Origin: Oceanospirillum linum
Lineage (GTDB): Bacteria; Pseudomonadota; Gammaproteobacteria; Pseudomonadales; Halomonadaceae
Length of the DNA: 64,000 nt
Direction of reading: 5' to 3'
Assembly: GCF_900182785.1 (NCBI RefSeq)
Contig: NZ_FXTS01000008.1
Span: 79,172-143,171, forward strand
A program made the translations under genes and the position numbers. A model generated the notes under the pieces. It was not told the origin of the DNA. It was given only the letters and a program-made list of their open reading frames with translations, and did no database searches. This document shows, one piece after another, positions 31,676-40,007 of this stretch (the first letter of the stretch is position 1; every line of letters begins with the position of its first letter).

Positions 31676-32242
31676 TTGGAAACCTCTGAACCATTCTCGG
31701 CAGATAAGGTTCGTGTATCACAGTTTTCACCTTTGACCATTCGGGAGCTCACCCCCCGGGATGCCAGGGCTTTTCATTACCTTCGTATTCGGTCTATTAG
31801 CACAGATCCTACCAGTTTCAGTGTTCTGTTAGATGAGGAGGAGTCGATGAGTGCAGCTCAGATTCACTCTTTGCTGGATCGCTTCAATCGATCGACGAGC
31901 GCGGCATTGTGGGGTGGCTTCTGTGCCGGGTATCTGGTGGGTATGATCGGACTGGAGCCTAACTTGGGGCCGGTGAGGCAACATAGCGGTATTGTAACCA
32001 GTTTGTGTGTTTTACCCGAATATCGTGGGCAAAAAATTGCAATGGCACTGATGAATCACCTTATGGACTCTGCACGGAGAAATCCACAGCTGGAATCTCT
32101 GGTACTTGAGGTGAGTGAAACCGCCGTAGCTGCTATCCGCTTATACCGTAAAGTAGGGTTTAAGGAGACCGGGCGAGAGCCAAAAGCTCTTGCTTTTGGT
32201 GATCAGCGTTTTGATCTGATCCGGATGAGTCTCTTTGTTTAA
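31676..32242 (+). CDS. GNAT-family N-acetyltransferase
   Basis: GNAT enzymes move an acetyl group from acetyl-CoA to an amine. The 188-residue protein has the usual order: N-terminal strand LTIRELTPRDARAF, the acetyl-CoA-binding signature VTSLCVLPEYRGQKIAMALM near residue 112, and LEVSETAVAAIRLYRKVGF near residue 143. The substrate is unknown, though the general look resembles ribosomal-protein and small-molecule acetyltransferases. The start is uncertain. TTG at 31676 has no good ribosome-binding site, while AAGGA lies eight bases before an in-frame ATT at 31664. Confidence 0.85.
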   Translation: METSEPFSADKVRVSQFSPLTIRELTPRDARAFHYLRIRSISTDPTSFSVLLDEEESMSAAQIHSLLDRFNRSTSAALWGGFCAGYLVGMIGLEPNLGPVRQHSGIVTSLCVLPEYRGQKIAMALMNHLMDSARRNPQLESLVLEVSETAVAAIRLYRKVGFKETGREPKALAFGDQRFDLIRMSLFV

Positions 32243-32281
32243 TGAGGATGAAATAATCCAGGCTGCGTTGCCGGACGACTG

Positions 32282-32305
32282 GAAGGGCTCTGAGTGAAGC
32301 CCTTC
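32282..32305 (+). terminator. Weak hairpin between the acetyltransferase and the second chemoreceptor
   Basis: GAAGGGCT-CTGAGTGA-AGCCCTTC forms eight perfect pairs but has no T-run on either side. It lies between convergent genes, so a terminator role is likely but not certain. Confidence 0.4.
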
Positions 32306-32339
32306 TCTGGGTGGCCGCCGGTGATGCAGTCGTATGTTT

Positions 32340-33971
32340 TTAATACCTGAAGCGCGCCACCAGCGCATTGAGCTGCTGCGCAAGTTGTGTCAGTCGGACA
32401 CTATTCTCAGTAGTCTGTTCTGAAGTATGAGTGGATTCATCTGACATCGTATTAATTGCTATAATGCTGCTTTCAATTTCATGGGCGACAGCACTCTGCT
32501 TTTCACTGGAGTTGGCGATCTGATCATTCATTGTGGTGATCTGGTCGACGGTGTCTGATATTGCGCTCAAGGCATCATTGGCAGCTTCTGCTTGCTGGAC
32601 AGTTTGCTCTGCTTGTTCACAGCTTTTCTGCATCAGGTCTGCAGCATTGCCCGTGTCTTCCTGCAAGGCAGAGATAATCTGTTGAATCTCCTCAGTTGCT
32701 TCCCGGGTACGGCCTGCCAGATTACGAACTTCGTCGGCGACAACGGCAAACCCTCTTCCCTGTTCACCGGCTCGGGCTGCTTCAATTGCTGCATTGAGCG
32801 CCAGAAGGTTCGTTTGTTCGGCAATCGCCTGAATCACGTTGATCATGCCTGTGATATTCTCAGACTGTGCTTCCAGTTTACGGATTGCAGACATGGCATT
32901 GTTGATGTTGTCTGAAAGACCTCTGATGTCATGTCGCGTTCCGTCAACAACTTTGTACCCGTCTTCAGTCACCTGGCTGGCTGTTTGTGCCGCCAGGGCA
33001 GCTTCAGCCGTGTTTTTTGCCACATCAGCCACCGTTGCCACCATTTCGTTAATGGCGGTTGCTGCCCGGTTTGTTTCCTGGGTCTGGCGATTCAGTCTGT
33101 GGTCATTTTCGTTTGCAATCTGATTCATTGTTTCTGAGGTGCTGTCCAGGCTATGACTGGTATCTGCCACTTGCTGAACCATCTCCCGAATACGACTGGT
33201 AAAGCGATTAAAAGCACAGGAGAGTTCAGTGATCTCATCGTTACCACTTTCATCCAGGCGGGCTGTCAGGTCACCATCGCCACGGGCAATCTCATCCATG
33301 GCTTCATTAATGTGGTCCACCCTGCTCTGGATGACATTGCGATAAACCAGCCAGAATGCCATGAGTACTACCAGTAACAAAGAAACCATGAAGCCAGTAG
33401 TTTTAAGGCTGGATTGAAAGCCTGCCGCAAGTGAGTCGGTAATATCGGTTGTGATCTCCAGTACGCCATGAACATCACCGGCCAGGTGATCGGAGACAGA
33501 AACCCGGATCAGGGTGCGGCCATTTTCCTCTATTCTTTCAACAATAGTGGCATCAGGGTCTTGCCTCAGCTTCTCCCAGGTTTCCTGTTCAAAGCGATTG
33601 AGTTGATGGCTGGTCCGGCCGGGAAGAGAATGATGGCTGTAGAGTTTAAGTGTCAGGCCTGTATTTCTCATCAGATCGCTTAGGTCGTTAAGCATGTTCT
33701 CAGGTGGAGGGATCCTGTCACTGTGGCCTTTGTAGTTGCTGTCAAGGGTCAGATCTTTTGATGCCATCGCTTTGTTGGCAACGTTTTCAGTGTAATATTT
33801 CCTGAGAGTTTTAAACTGATCTGCTGTCGAGCGGGAGCTTTCTGTAACCCCGGCAATGATGGTTTCGCTCATCTGTTTGGGGATGAATAATACGAGAATG
33901 AGCACGATAACAGCGATCAGGGTGATAATAGGAATTACCATTTTGCCGAACAGGCCTAAATTTCTCATCAT
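32340..33971 (-). CDS. Methyl-accepting chemotaxis protein with a Tll0287-like periplasmic sensor
   Basis: This 543-residue chemoreceptor has TM1 (about 10-30), a periplasmic part of about 165 residues, and TM2 (about 195-213). HAMP (RNVIQSRVDHINEAMDEIARGDGDL) and a signalling domain with EQTNLLALNAAIEAARAGE follow. The sensor contains LRKYYTENVANKAM and HSDRIPPPENMLNDLSDLM, which resembles Tll0287/DUF3365 domains, some of which bind haem; no CxxCH haem site is present here. It ends with QLNALVARFRY, a complete receptor end. It is convergent with the acetyltransferase. Confidence 0.88.
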   Translation of the reverse strand: MMRNLGLFGKMVIPIITLIAVIVLILVLFIPKQMSETIIAGVTESSRSTADQFKTLRKYYTENVANKAMASKDLTLDSNYKGHSDRIPPPENMLNDLSDLMRNTGLTLKLYSHHSLPGRTSHQLNRFEQETWEKLRQDPDATIVERIEENGRTLIRVSVSDHLAGDVHGVLEITTDITDSLAAGFQSSLKTTGFMVSLLLVVLMAFWLVYRNVIQSRVDHINEAMDEIARGDGDLTARLDESGNDEITELSCAFNRFTSRIREMVQQVADTSHSLDSTSETMNQIANENDHRLNRQTQETNRAATAINEMVATVADVAKNTAEAALAAQTASQVTEDGYKVVDGTRHDIRGLSDNINNAMSAIRKLEAQSENITGMINVIQAIAEQTNLLALNAAIEAARAGEQGRGFAVVADEVRNLAGRTREATEEIQQIISALQEDTGNAADLMQKSCEQAEQTVQQAEAANDALSAISDTVDQITTMNDQIANSSEKQSAVAHEIESSIIAINTMSDESTHTSEQTTENSVRLTQLAQQLNALVARFRY

Positions 33972-34237
33972 AAGTCCTTAACTATCAATGTACATTCCAT
34001 GCAAAAGCCTTTGTTATTTGTTTTTAGCGGCAGTGATTCAGACTTCGGGTGCTGTTTTAAATCGGGCACTGCTTGTATTATCAACCCAGAGGTGTGAAGC
34101 ATAAAGTAATCGTTTGTATACGGTCATGGTTTCTTATCTTGATGCAAACTGTGCTTTGCACTGCCCGGTGGCTTGCTGTAAAATTCCGCCCCCTTTCTTT
34201 TTCTGGCCCATCAACACTGCAACAGTCTGAGGTATAC

Positions 34238-35794
34238 ATGGACTCCACGCGCTATTTGACGCCTGCTCAAATGAAAAATGATGTTTTGTCCGGTTTAACG
34301 GTTGCTCTAGCTCTGGTGCCGGAGGCAGTTGCATTTGCTTTTGTCGCTGGTGTGGAGCCTTTGGTCGGTCTTTATGCTGCCTTTATGGTTGGTCTGGTGA
34401 CAGCCTGTATCGGTGGTCGTCCGGGGATGATCTCCGGGGCAACGGGTGCTCTGGCCGTTGTGATGGTTTCCTTAGTCGCTCAGCACGGTGTCGAATACCT
34501 GTTTGCTGCGGTTGTACTGATGGGAATCTTTCAGGTGTTAGCAGGCGTCTTCCGGCTGGGTAAGTTTATCCGGATGGTGCCGCACCCAGTGATGCTCGGC
34601 TTTGTTAATGGTCTGGCCATTGTGATCTTTCTGGCCCAGCTTGGGCAGTTTAAGGTTAAAGACGAAAGTGGTGATATGACCTGGATGTCCGGTGAGCCTA
34701 TGATGATTATGGCAGGACTTATTCTTCTGACGATGGCCATTATTCACTTTTTGCCCAAGTTAACAAAGGCGATTCCTTCGTCACTGGCGGCTATTGTGAC
34801 GGTGACACTGATCGTGATGTTTATGGGGCTGGATGCGCGCTCTGTGCAGAATGTTCTGGCGGATATGACCAATGATCCACTGGCTTCTATTGCAGGTGGT
34901 TTTCCTGAGTTCCATATCCCTATGGTGCCTATGTCACTGGAAACACTCTGGATTATCCTTCCTTACTCTCTGATTCTGGCTGCGGTTGGCTTAATTGAAT
35001 CGTTGCTGACATTAAGTCTGATCGATGAAATGACCGAAACCCGGGGGCGGGGTAACAAGGAGTGTGTCGGTCAGGGCGCTGCAAATGTACTGACCGGCTT
35101 CTTCGGCGGTATGGGGGGGTGTGCGATGATTGGTCAGAGCATGATCAATATTAACTCCGGTGGCCGTGGACGCCTGTCTGGTATTACCGCTGCAGTTTTT
35201 CTGTTGTTGTTTATCCTGTTTGCCTCCTCACTGATTGAGATGATTCCGGTAGCGGCTCTGGTTGGTGTGATGTTTATGGTGGTGATAGGCACCTTCGAAT
35301 GGGCGAGCTTACGCATGATGGGTAAGATTCCTAAGTCTGATGCCTTTATTATCGTGCTGGTATCCGGGGTTACCGTGGTAACAGATCTTGCGATTGCAGT
35401 GATTGTGGGTGTGATTGTTTCAGCACTTATTTTTGCCTGGCAGCATGCTAAACATATTCAGGTACGTGTTATTGAAGAGGATGATAATCACAGAGTTTAC
35501 GAGCTGACAGGCCCTCTGTTCTTTGCGTCAATCAATAACTTCCGTGAGCAGTTTGACCCTAAGAATGATCCTCAGGATGTGGTGCTGGATTTCCGAAATT
35601 CACGTGTAAGTGATCACTCGGCGCTGGAGGCCATTGATACACTGGCAGAGAAATATATTGCTGCGGGTAAAACACTTCACCTGCGCCACCTCAGTGGCGA
35701 GTGCCGTGAATTGCTGCAGAAAGCAGGTGATTTGGTTGAGGTTAATGTGATTGAAGATCCGACATATCATGTTGCCAGCGACAAACTGGCATAA
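34238..35794 (+). CDS. SulP-family anion transporter with STAS domain
   Basis: This 518-residue inner-membrane transporter has about 12-14 membrane segments and the SulP hallmark near its N-terminus (LSGLTVALALVPEAVAFAFVAGV). A cytoplasmic STAS domain follows from about residue 415 (VYELTGPLFFASINNF; VVLDFRNSRVSDHSALEAID). SulP proteins carry sulfate, bicarbonate or other anions, and this branch resembles the bicarbonate-type SulP transporters; the substrate is not proven. I chose ATG 34238 (MDSTRYLTPAQM), with TGAGG eight bases upstream, over a longer open frame back to 34073. truC follows 17 bases later. Confidence 0.87.
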   Translation: MDSTRYLTPAQMKNDVLSGLTVALALVPEAVAFAFVAGVEPLVGLYAAFMVGLVTACIGGRPGMISGATGALAVVMVSLVAQHGVEYLFAAVVLMGIFQVLAGVFRLGKFIRMVPHPVMLGFVNGLAIVIFLAQLGQFKVKDESGDMTWMSGEPMMIMAGLILLTMAIIHFLPKLTKAIPSSLAAIVTVTLIVMFMGLDARSVQNVLADMTNDPLASIAGGFPEFHIPMVPMSLETLWIILPYSLILAAVGLIESLLTLSLIDEMTETRGRGNKECVGQGAANVLTGFFGGMGGCAMIGQSMININSGGRGRLSGITAAVFLLLFILFASSLIEMIPVAALVGVMFMVVIGTFEWASLRMMGKIPKSDAFIIVLVSGVTVVTDLAIAVIVGVIVSALIFAWQHAKHIQVRVIEEDDNHRVYELTGPLFFASINNFREQFDPKNDPQDVVLDFRNSRVSDHSALEAIDTLAEKYIAAGKTLHLRHLSGECRELLQKAGDLVEVNVIEDPTYHVASDKLA

Positions 35795-35810
35795 TCTCTT
35801 TGGCCTGTGA

Positions 35811-36611
35811 ATGCTAATGACTCAGGAACATGCTTTATCGGGGGCGTCCGGCTCCCTTAGCCAAAACGGGCAGGATGAGATCCTGCCCATTTTGTATCAG
35901 GATGAATACCTTGTGGCTATCCATAAACCATCGGGTTTACTGGTTCACCGGAGTCCTATCGACCGCCACGAAACCCGGTTTGCCGTCCAGATGCTTAGGG
36001 ATCAGATTGGTTGCAAAGTATATCCGGTACACCGGTTGGATAAACCAACTTCAGGTGTACTCATTTTCGCCTTAAGCTCAGACATTGCCCGAAGACTGGG
36101 TGAGCAGATGATGGCTCATCAGATGGATAAAACCTACCTTGCCGTTGTGCGTGGCTTTGCGCCAGAGTCCGGAGATATTGACCACGCCCTGACAGAAGAG
36201 CCTGACAAGCGTGCAAGCGGGTCTAAGGAAAAAAGCGATCCGCAACCCGCTTTCAGTCGGTACCGCTGCCTGGCGACCGCGGAGTTGGATGTTTGTATTG
36301 AACGTTATCCTCAAAGCCGGTTCTCTCTGGTCGAGGTTAAGCCGGAGACCGGGCGTCGACATCAGATTCGACGGCATTTGAAGCATATTAATCATCCTAT
36401 AATAGGTGATGCAAAGCATGGCCGCGGGCGTTATAACCGGTATTTTAAAGAGTATCTCCAGAGTGACCGCTTACTCCTGGCGGCGATATCAATCCGTTTT
36501 AATCACCCTGTTTCCGGAAATCCTCTCGTGATTTCAGCACCTTTAGACGCCTCTATGCGGCAGATAATGTTACGTCTGGGTTGGGAACACTGGGTGCAAC
36601 AATACGGTTAG
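35811..36611 (+). CDS. truC: tRNA pseudouridine(65) synthase
   Basis: TruC makes pseudouridine at position 65 in the T-stem of certain tRNAs. The 266-residue protein has the pattern ILYQDEYLVAIHKPSGLLVHR, the catalytic VHRLDKPTSGVLIFAL with the nucleophilic Asp near residue 75, and PETGRRHQIRRHLKHINHPIIGD near residue 180, all shared with E. coli TruC. An N-terminal extension of about 25 residues, rich in Ser and Gly, is extra. It lies 17 bases after the SulP gene and 54 before tcdA. Grouping with tcdA is functionally sensible, since both modify tRNA. Confidence 0.9.
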   Translation: MLMTQEHALSGASGSLSQNGQDEILPILYQDEYLVAIHKPSGLLVHRSPIDRHETRFAVQMLRDQIGCKVYPVHRLDKPTSGVLIFALSSDIARRLGEQMMAHQMDKTYLAVVRGFAPESGDIDHALTEEPDKRASGSKEKSDPQPAFSRYRCLATAELDVCIERYPQSRFSLVEVKPETGRRHQIRRHLKHINHPIIGDAKHGRGRYNRYFKEYLQSDRLLLAAISIRFNHPVSGNPLVISAPLDASMRQIMLRLGWEHWVQQYG

Positions 36612-36665
36612 TACCCGCTTGGGGTTCTGTTAACGACGGATTAAAAAGAACATAGAGTTGCGCTG

Positions 36666-37466
36666 ATGAATGATGATTATGGTTTTCGCTTTGGTGGTAT
36701 TTCCCGTCTGTATGGGGCTGTGGCAGCAAAGGCCTTTGCAGATGCCCATGTAGCGGTTGTAGGTATCGGTGGCGTCGGGTCGTGGGGGGCTGAAGCTCTT
36801 GCCCGAAGTGGTATTGGGCAGATTACTCTGATCGATCTGGACGATATCTGTACATCTAACATCAATCGGCAGATTCATGCGATGGATGGTGAAATCGGGC
36901 GGCAGAAGGTTGATGCCATGGCTGAGCGGATTCAAGCGATTAACCCAGCCTGCAAAATAAATGCAATATCAGCATTTGTAACTGAGAATAATGTTGCTGA
37001 ACTGATGCTGAAGGAGTTTGATTATGTGCTGGATGCGATTGATTCGGTCAAGCATAAATGTGCAATGATCGCGTACTGCCGCCGTAATAAGATCCCTTTG
37101 ATCACTATCGGTGGCGCGGGAGGACAAACCGATCCTCTGCAGATTCAGATTGCGGATTTGAGTAAAACAGAGCAGGACCCTTTGTTGGCGAAAACCCGAA
37201 ATCAACTACGTCGCCAGTATGGTTTCCCTTCCAATCTGAAGCGACGTTTTTCGGTTGAGGCTGTTTACTCAACTGAGCAGTTGGTTTATCCGTCCGGTGA
37301 TGGTGAGGTATGTCACCAGAAACCGGATAATGGTGGATCTGTCCGACTGGATTGTCGAAGTGGTTTCGGGGCTGTGACCGTTGTAACGGGGACCTTTGCC
37401 TTTGTTGCTGTATCGCGAATTCTGAAGAAAATTGCAGCCAGAGCGCAACGGGAAACCAGTGAGTAG
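36666..37466 (+). CDS. tcdA: tRNA threonylcarbamoyladenosine dehydratase
   Basis: TcdA (CsdL, YgdL) uses ATP to cyclise t6A at position 37 of ANN-reading tRNAs. The 266-residue E1-like protein has the nucleotide-binding motif VVGIGGVGSWGAEALARSGIG near residue 33, LIDLDDICTSNINRQIHA near residue 57 and DAIDSVKHKCAMIAYCR near residue 127. It ends with a hydrophobic tail (GTFAFVAVSRILKKI) typical of this subfamily. Usual partners CsdA/CsdE are not adjacent. It is followed by the shared terminator at 37514. Confidence 0.93.
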   Translation: MNDDYGFRFGGISRLYGAVAAKAFADAHVAVVGIGGVGSWGAEALARSGIGQITLIDLDDICTSNINRQIHAMDGEIGRQKVDAMAERIQAINPACKINAISAFVTENNVAELMLKEFDYVLDAIDSVKHKCAMIAYCRRNKIPLITIGGAGGQTDPLQIQIADLSKTEQDPLLAKTRNQLRRQYGFPSNLKRRFSVEAVYSTEQLVYPSGDGEVCHQKPDNGGSVRLDCRSGFGAVTVVTGTFAFVAVSRILKKIAARAQRETSE

Positions 37467-37513
37467 AAATACCAAACGCTTGCCTGCTCATAATCTAAGG
37501 TATTAAAAGAAAT

Positions 37514-37558
37514 AAAAGCCACGAGGGAGCTCGGGGAGCAACGAGACTTGTGGCTTTT
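37514..37558. terminator. Bidirectional terminator between tcdA and the signalling operon
   Basis: AAAAGCCACGAG and CTTGTGGCTTTT arms (one G-U) enclose a second small hairpin GCTC-GGG-GAGC. A/T-rich ends on both sides suit both convergent transcripts. Confidence 0.8.
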
Positions 37559-37577
37559 GCGTAATAAGGCAGGGCTA

Positions 37578-38672
37578 TCAATTAACGGTATGTAGGATCT
37601 GTGCTGCCAGAACCTTTAAAGCATTTTGAACGCCTGCCAGACTGTTCTGGTCTGTATCTATATCATGAAGGCCTTTTTCAATAACTTTGGAGAAATACTC
37701 TTCCTGCTCCAGTGTCAGGTCAAGTTCATGAAAACTCCCTCTGATTTCCAGTAAAATATTATTGATCTGGCTAGCCATTTTGCCTTCATGGCTACTAATT
37801 TCGGTGTTTAGCCTATCAATAATGGTCTGAATTTGGCTGAGAAGGCCTTTTAATGCGTTTTCACGCTCCAGATCGAGATATTTTGCTTCCAGCCCCTCGA
37901 TAATGACAGCGGTAACATCCCTTAAACGGCCGTAATTCACTTCATCATCAACCGGCATGTTTTTAATCAGAAAGGAAACATGACTGTCGTTTAAAATAGT
38001 CCGGTTATCAAAGTCATATAGGCGGCCCACGCCACGAAGCAGTTCAAAAATATTGAGTTCAATGGGGCTGCATTCACCATTGAGTTGATCAAAAGAGTGA
38101 ATCTCTTTACCGTGGAACTGCAGGCTGGTAACCAGGTTCAGGTTCCCCATCATCTCAAAGAAATGTTTGGCGACGTCTGCAAGGGAGTCCGCCTGCATAC
38201 TGTTTTTGAAGAACTGAAGTACGTAACCGTACTGGGAGGCTTCTGCCATCGACTGGAATGCCATCGTTCGTGAAAAGGCTTCCTGATCTTTAAGGCTTCT
38301 TTTTCCCAGCTGATACTGGCCGACAGCATGAACTTTGGCGAACAACTCTTTCATTTCAAACGGTTTAGGCACGAAGTCATCGCCGCCAGCGTCGTAGGCC
38401 TTCAGGCGTTCTTCCAGGGAGTTATGGCCGGAAACAAAAATTACAGAAAACTCATGGTCATTCTTTTTCAGCTCACGGCATAGGTCAATCCCATTTTTAC
38501 CTGGCATGTTGATGTCGAGTAAAATAAGGTCCGGTTTGTGCTCTTCAAACAGCGCTTCGGTATCTTCACTGGTTGTAGCTGTGTGAACCTTATATTCACC
38601 TTCCAGCATATCGCTGACCATCTCGCAGTGCATTTCATCGTCATCAACAATCAGTAACGTCAGGTCATTCAT
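37578..38672 (-). CDS. Response regulator with an uncharacterised C-terminal output domain
   Basis: The 364-residue protein has an N-terminal receiver: LLIVDDDEMHCEMVSDML, phospho-Asp in LILLDINMPGKNG near residue 52, and Lys in FVPKPFEMKEL near 100. The remaining about 240 residues contain no HTH, GGDEF, EAL or HD motif that I recognise. They look largely helical, with FKNSMQADSLADVAKHFFEM and a long helix near 260-300. I start it at MNDLTLLI (38672), where AGGGA lies upstream, though the frame is open to 38708. It is the last gene of the three-gene signalling operon. Confidence 0.8.
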   Translation of the reverse strand: MNDLTLLIVDDDEMHCEMVSDMLEGEYKVHTATTSEDTEALFEEHKPDLILLDINMPGKNGIDLCRELKKNDHEFSVIFVSGHNSLEERLKAYDAGGDDFVPKPFEMKELFAKVHAVGQYQLGKRSLKDQEAFSRTMAFQSMAEASQYGYVLQFFKNSMQADSLADVAKHFFEMMGNLNLVTSLQFHGKEIHSFDQLNGECSPIELNIFELLRGVGRLYDFDNRTILNDSHVSFLIKNMPVDDEVNYGRLRDVTAVIIEGLEAKYLDLERENALKGLLSQIQTIIDRLNTEISSHEGKMASQINNILLEIRGSFHELDLTLEQEEYFSKVIEKGLHDIDTDQNSLAGVQNALKVLAAQILHTVN

Positions 38673-38764
38673 TCCTAGTTCCCTATCTTTCACGGGTGAG
38701 GGCTGCATGCATTTACTTTGATACTTTCAGATAGCCGGGCAGCCTGTCCCCGGATATGGTCCGT

Positions 38765-39982
38765 TTAATTTTCGCTGATATAGTTTTCTGTCCAATTCAG
38801 GAACTCATCCGGTGGCAGAGCTTTACTGTACAGATAGCCTTGCCCGATATGGCAACCCATTTTGCAGAGGGCCTGTTTCATTTCTTCTGTTTCAATACCT
38901 TCAGCAACGCAGCGAACTCCGAGCTGATGTGACAGTGTGACTGAGGATTCAACAATAGCCTTTGATATAGGGCTGCTCAGCATGTGAAATACGAAGCTTT
39001 TATCTATTTTGATCTCGTTAAAAGGTAGCTGATTAAGTTGTGATAAGGATGAGTAGCCCGTTCCAAAATCATCAATAGACAGAGAAAAGCTTTTAAGACG
39101 TAGCCGGGTCAGAGTATCGGAAACAGCCTGATTGTGGTCGCTCAGGCCGATGCGTTCAGTGATCTCAAATGTGATCATATCTGCAGGGGCCTGGTATCGT
39201 TTTAACAGGCGGGTCATAAGTGCGGGAAGGTCCAATTCGTACAGATAGGCTGCGGACAGGTTTATGGATATTTGTAGTGGAGGAAGCCCGGACTCCAGCC
39301 ATATCGTCATCTGTTTGAGTGCCTGTTCAATAACACTTTCAGTGAGCAGAAGAATTTGCTGATTGCTTTCGATCAATGGCAGAAAGTCATCGGGCATGAT
39401 GAGTCCGTTTGGGTGATGCCAGCGTACTAACGCTTCGGCACCATGTAGCTCACCGGTTTTAAGGTTGATTTGCGGTTGATAGTACGCAATGAATTCGTTC
39501 TGCTGTAGCCCTGTTTGGATGTCTTCGGGGTTAAACTTTAAGGCTGCAATAGTGGACGACGAGGGTAAGGTTTGCCCCTGGTTCTGCTTAATAAAAGGTT
39601 GTTTTAATAACTCTGTCAGCGTATTAAGACTGATAGGTTTATTCAGTTGGCCCAGAACAGGTACATGGAGTCGGTCTGCCAGTTTATGAGCTCCATCCAG
39701 AACAGAGCGTTCAAAGCCTGTCATCAGAATGAGCTGAGGTTTCACCGGTAGGCTACCCAGATGGTTGATCACTTCAATACCATCAACATCAGGCATGGAT
39801 AGATCCAGTACTAAGATATCCGGCATGGGGCATAATGTGAGCTCATCCAAGCTGCTAAGCACGCTGCATTGCTCACAGGAGAAACCTTGCATTTCAGCAA
39901 TTTCTGCCACAAGTCCACAGATCTCCCTCTCGTCATCAATAACGAGTAATCGCTTTGTTGGCTCGGTCGAGAAATCACTCAT
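38765..39982 (-). CDS. Response regulator with EAL c-di-GMP phosphodiesterase domain
   Basis: The 405-residue protein joins a receiver (LLVIDDEREICGLVAEIA; phospho-Asp in DILVLDLSMPDVDG near 60) to an EAL domain from about residue 160. Catalytic signatures look intact: GAEALVRW near 182, FEITERIG, IDDFGTGYSSL and the late CVAEGIETEEM. Active EAL domains hydrolyse c-di-GMP to pGpG, so phosphorylation of the receiver probably tunes local c-di-GMP. GGAGG lies five bases before the ATG. It is the middle gene of the operon, 25 bases after the hybrid kinase. Confidence 0.9.
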   Translation of the reverse strand: MSDFSTEPTKRLLVIDDEREICGLVAEIAEMQGFSCEQCSVLSSLDELTLCPMPDILVLDLSMPDVDGIEVINHLGSLPVKPQLILMTGFERSVLDGAHKLADRLHVPVLGQLNKPISLNTLTELLKQPFIKQNQGQTLPSSSTIAALKFNPEDIQTGLQQNEFIAYYQPQINLKTGELHGAEALVRWHHPNGLIMPDDFLPLIESNQQILLLTESVIEQALKQMTIWLESGLPPLQISINLSAAYLYELDLPALMTRLLKRYQAPADMITFEITERIGLSDHNQAVSDTLTRLRLKSFSLSIDDFGTGYSSLSQLNQLPFNEIKIDKSFVFHMLSSPISKAIVESSVTLSHQLGVRCVAEGIETEEMKQALCKMGCHIGQGYLYSKALPPDEFLNWTENYISEN

Positions 39983-40007
39983 AAGACCTCCATGGTCTTC
40001 GGTTGCT

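Noticed and set aside
33972..34237. Flagellar sigma28 promoter before the second chemoreceptor
   Set aside because: GCCGCTAA occurs on the minus strand, but no TAAA lies 15 bases before it.
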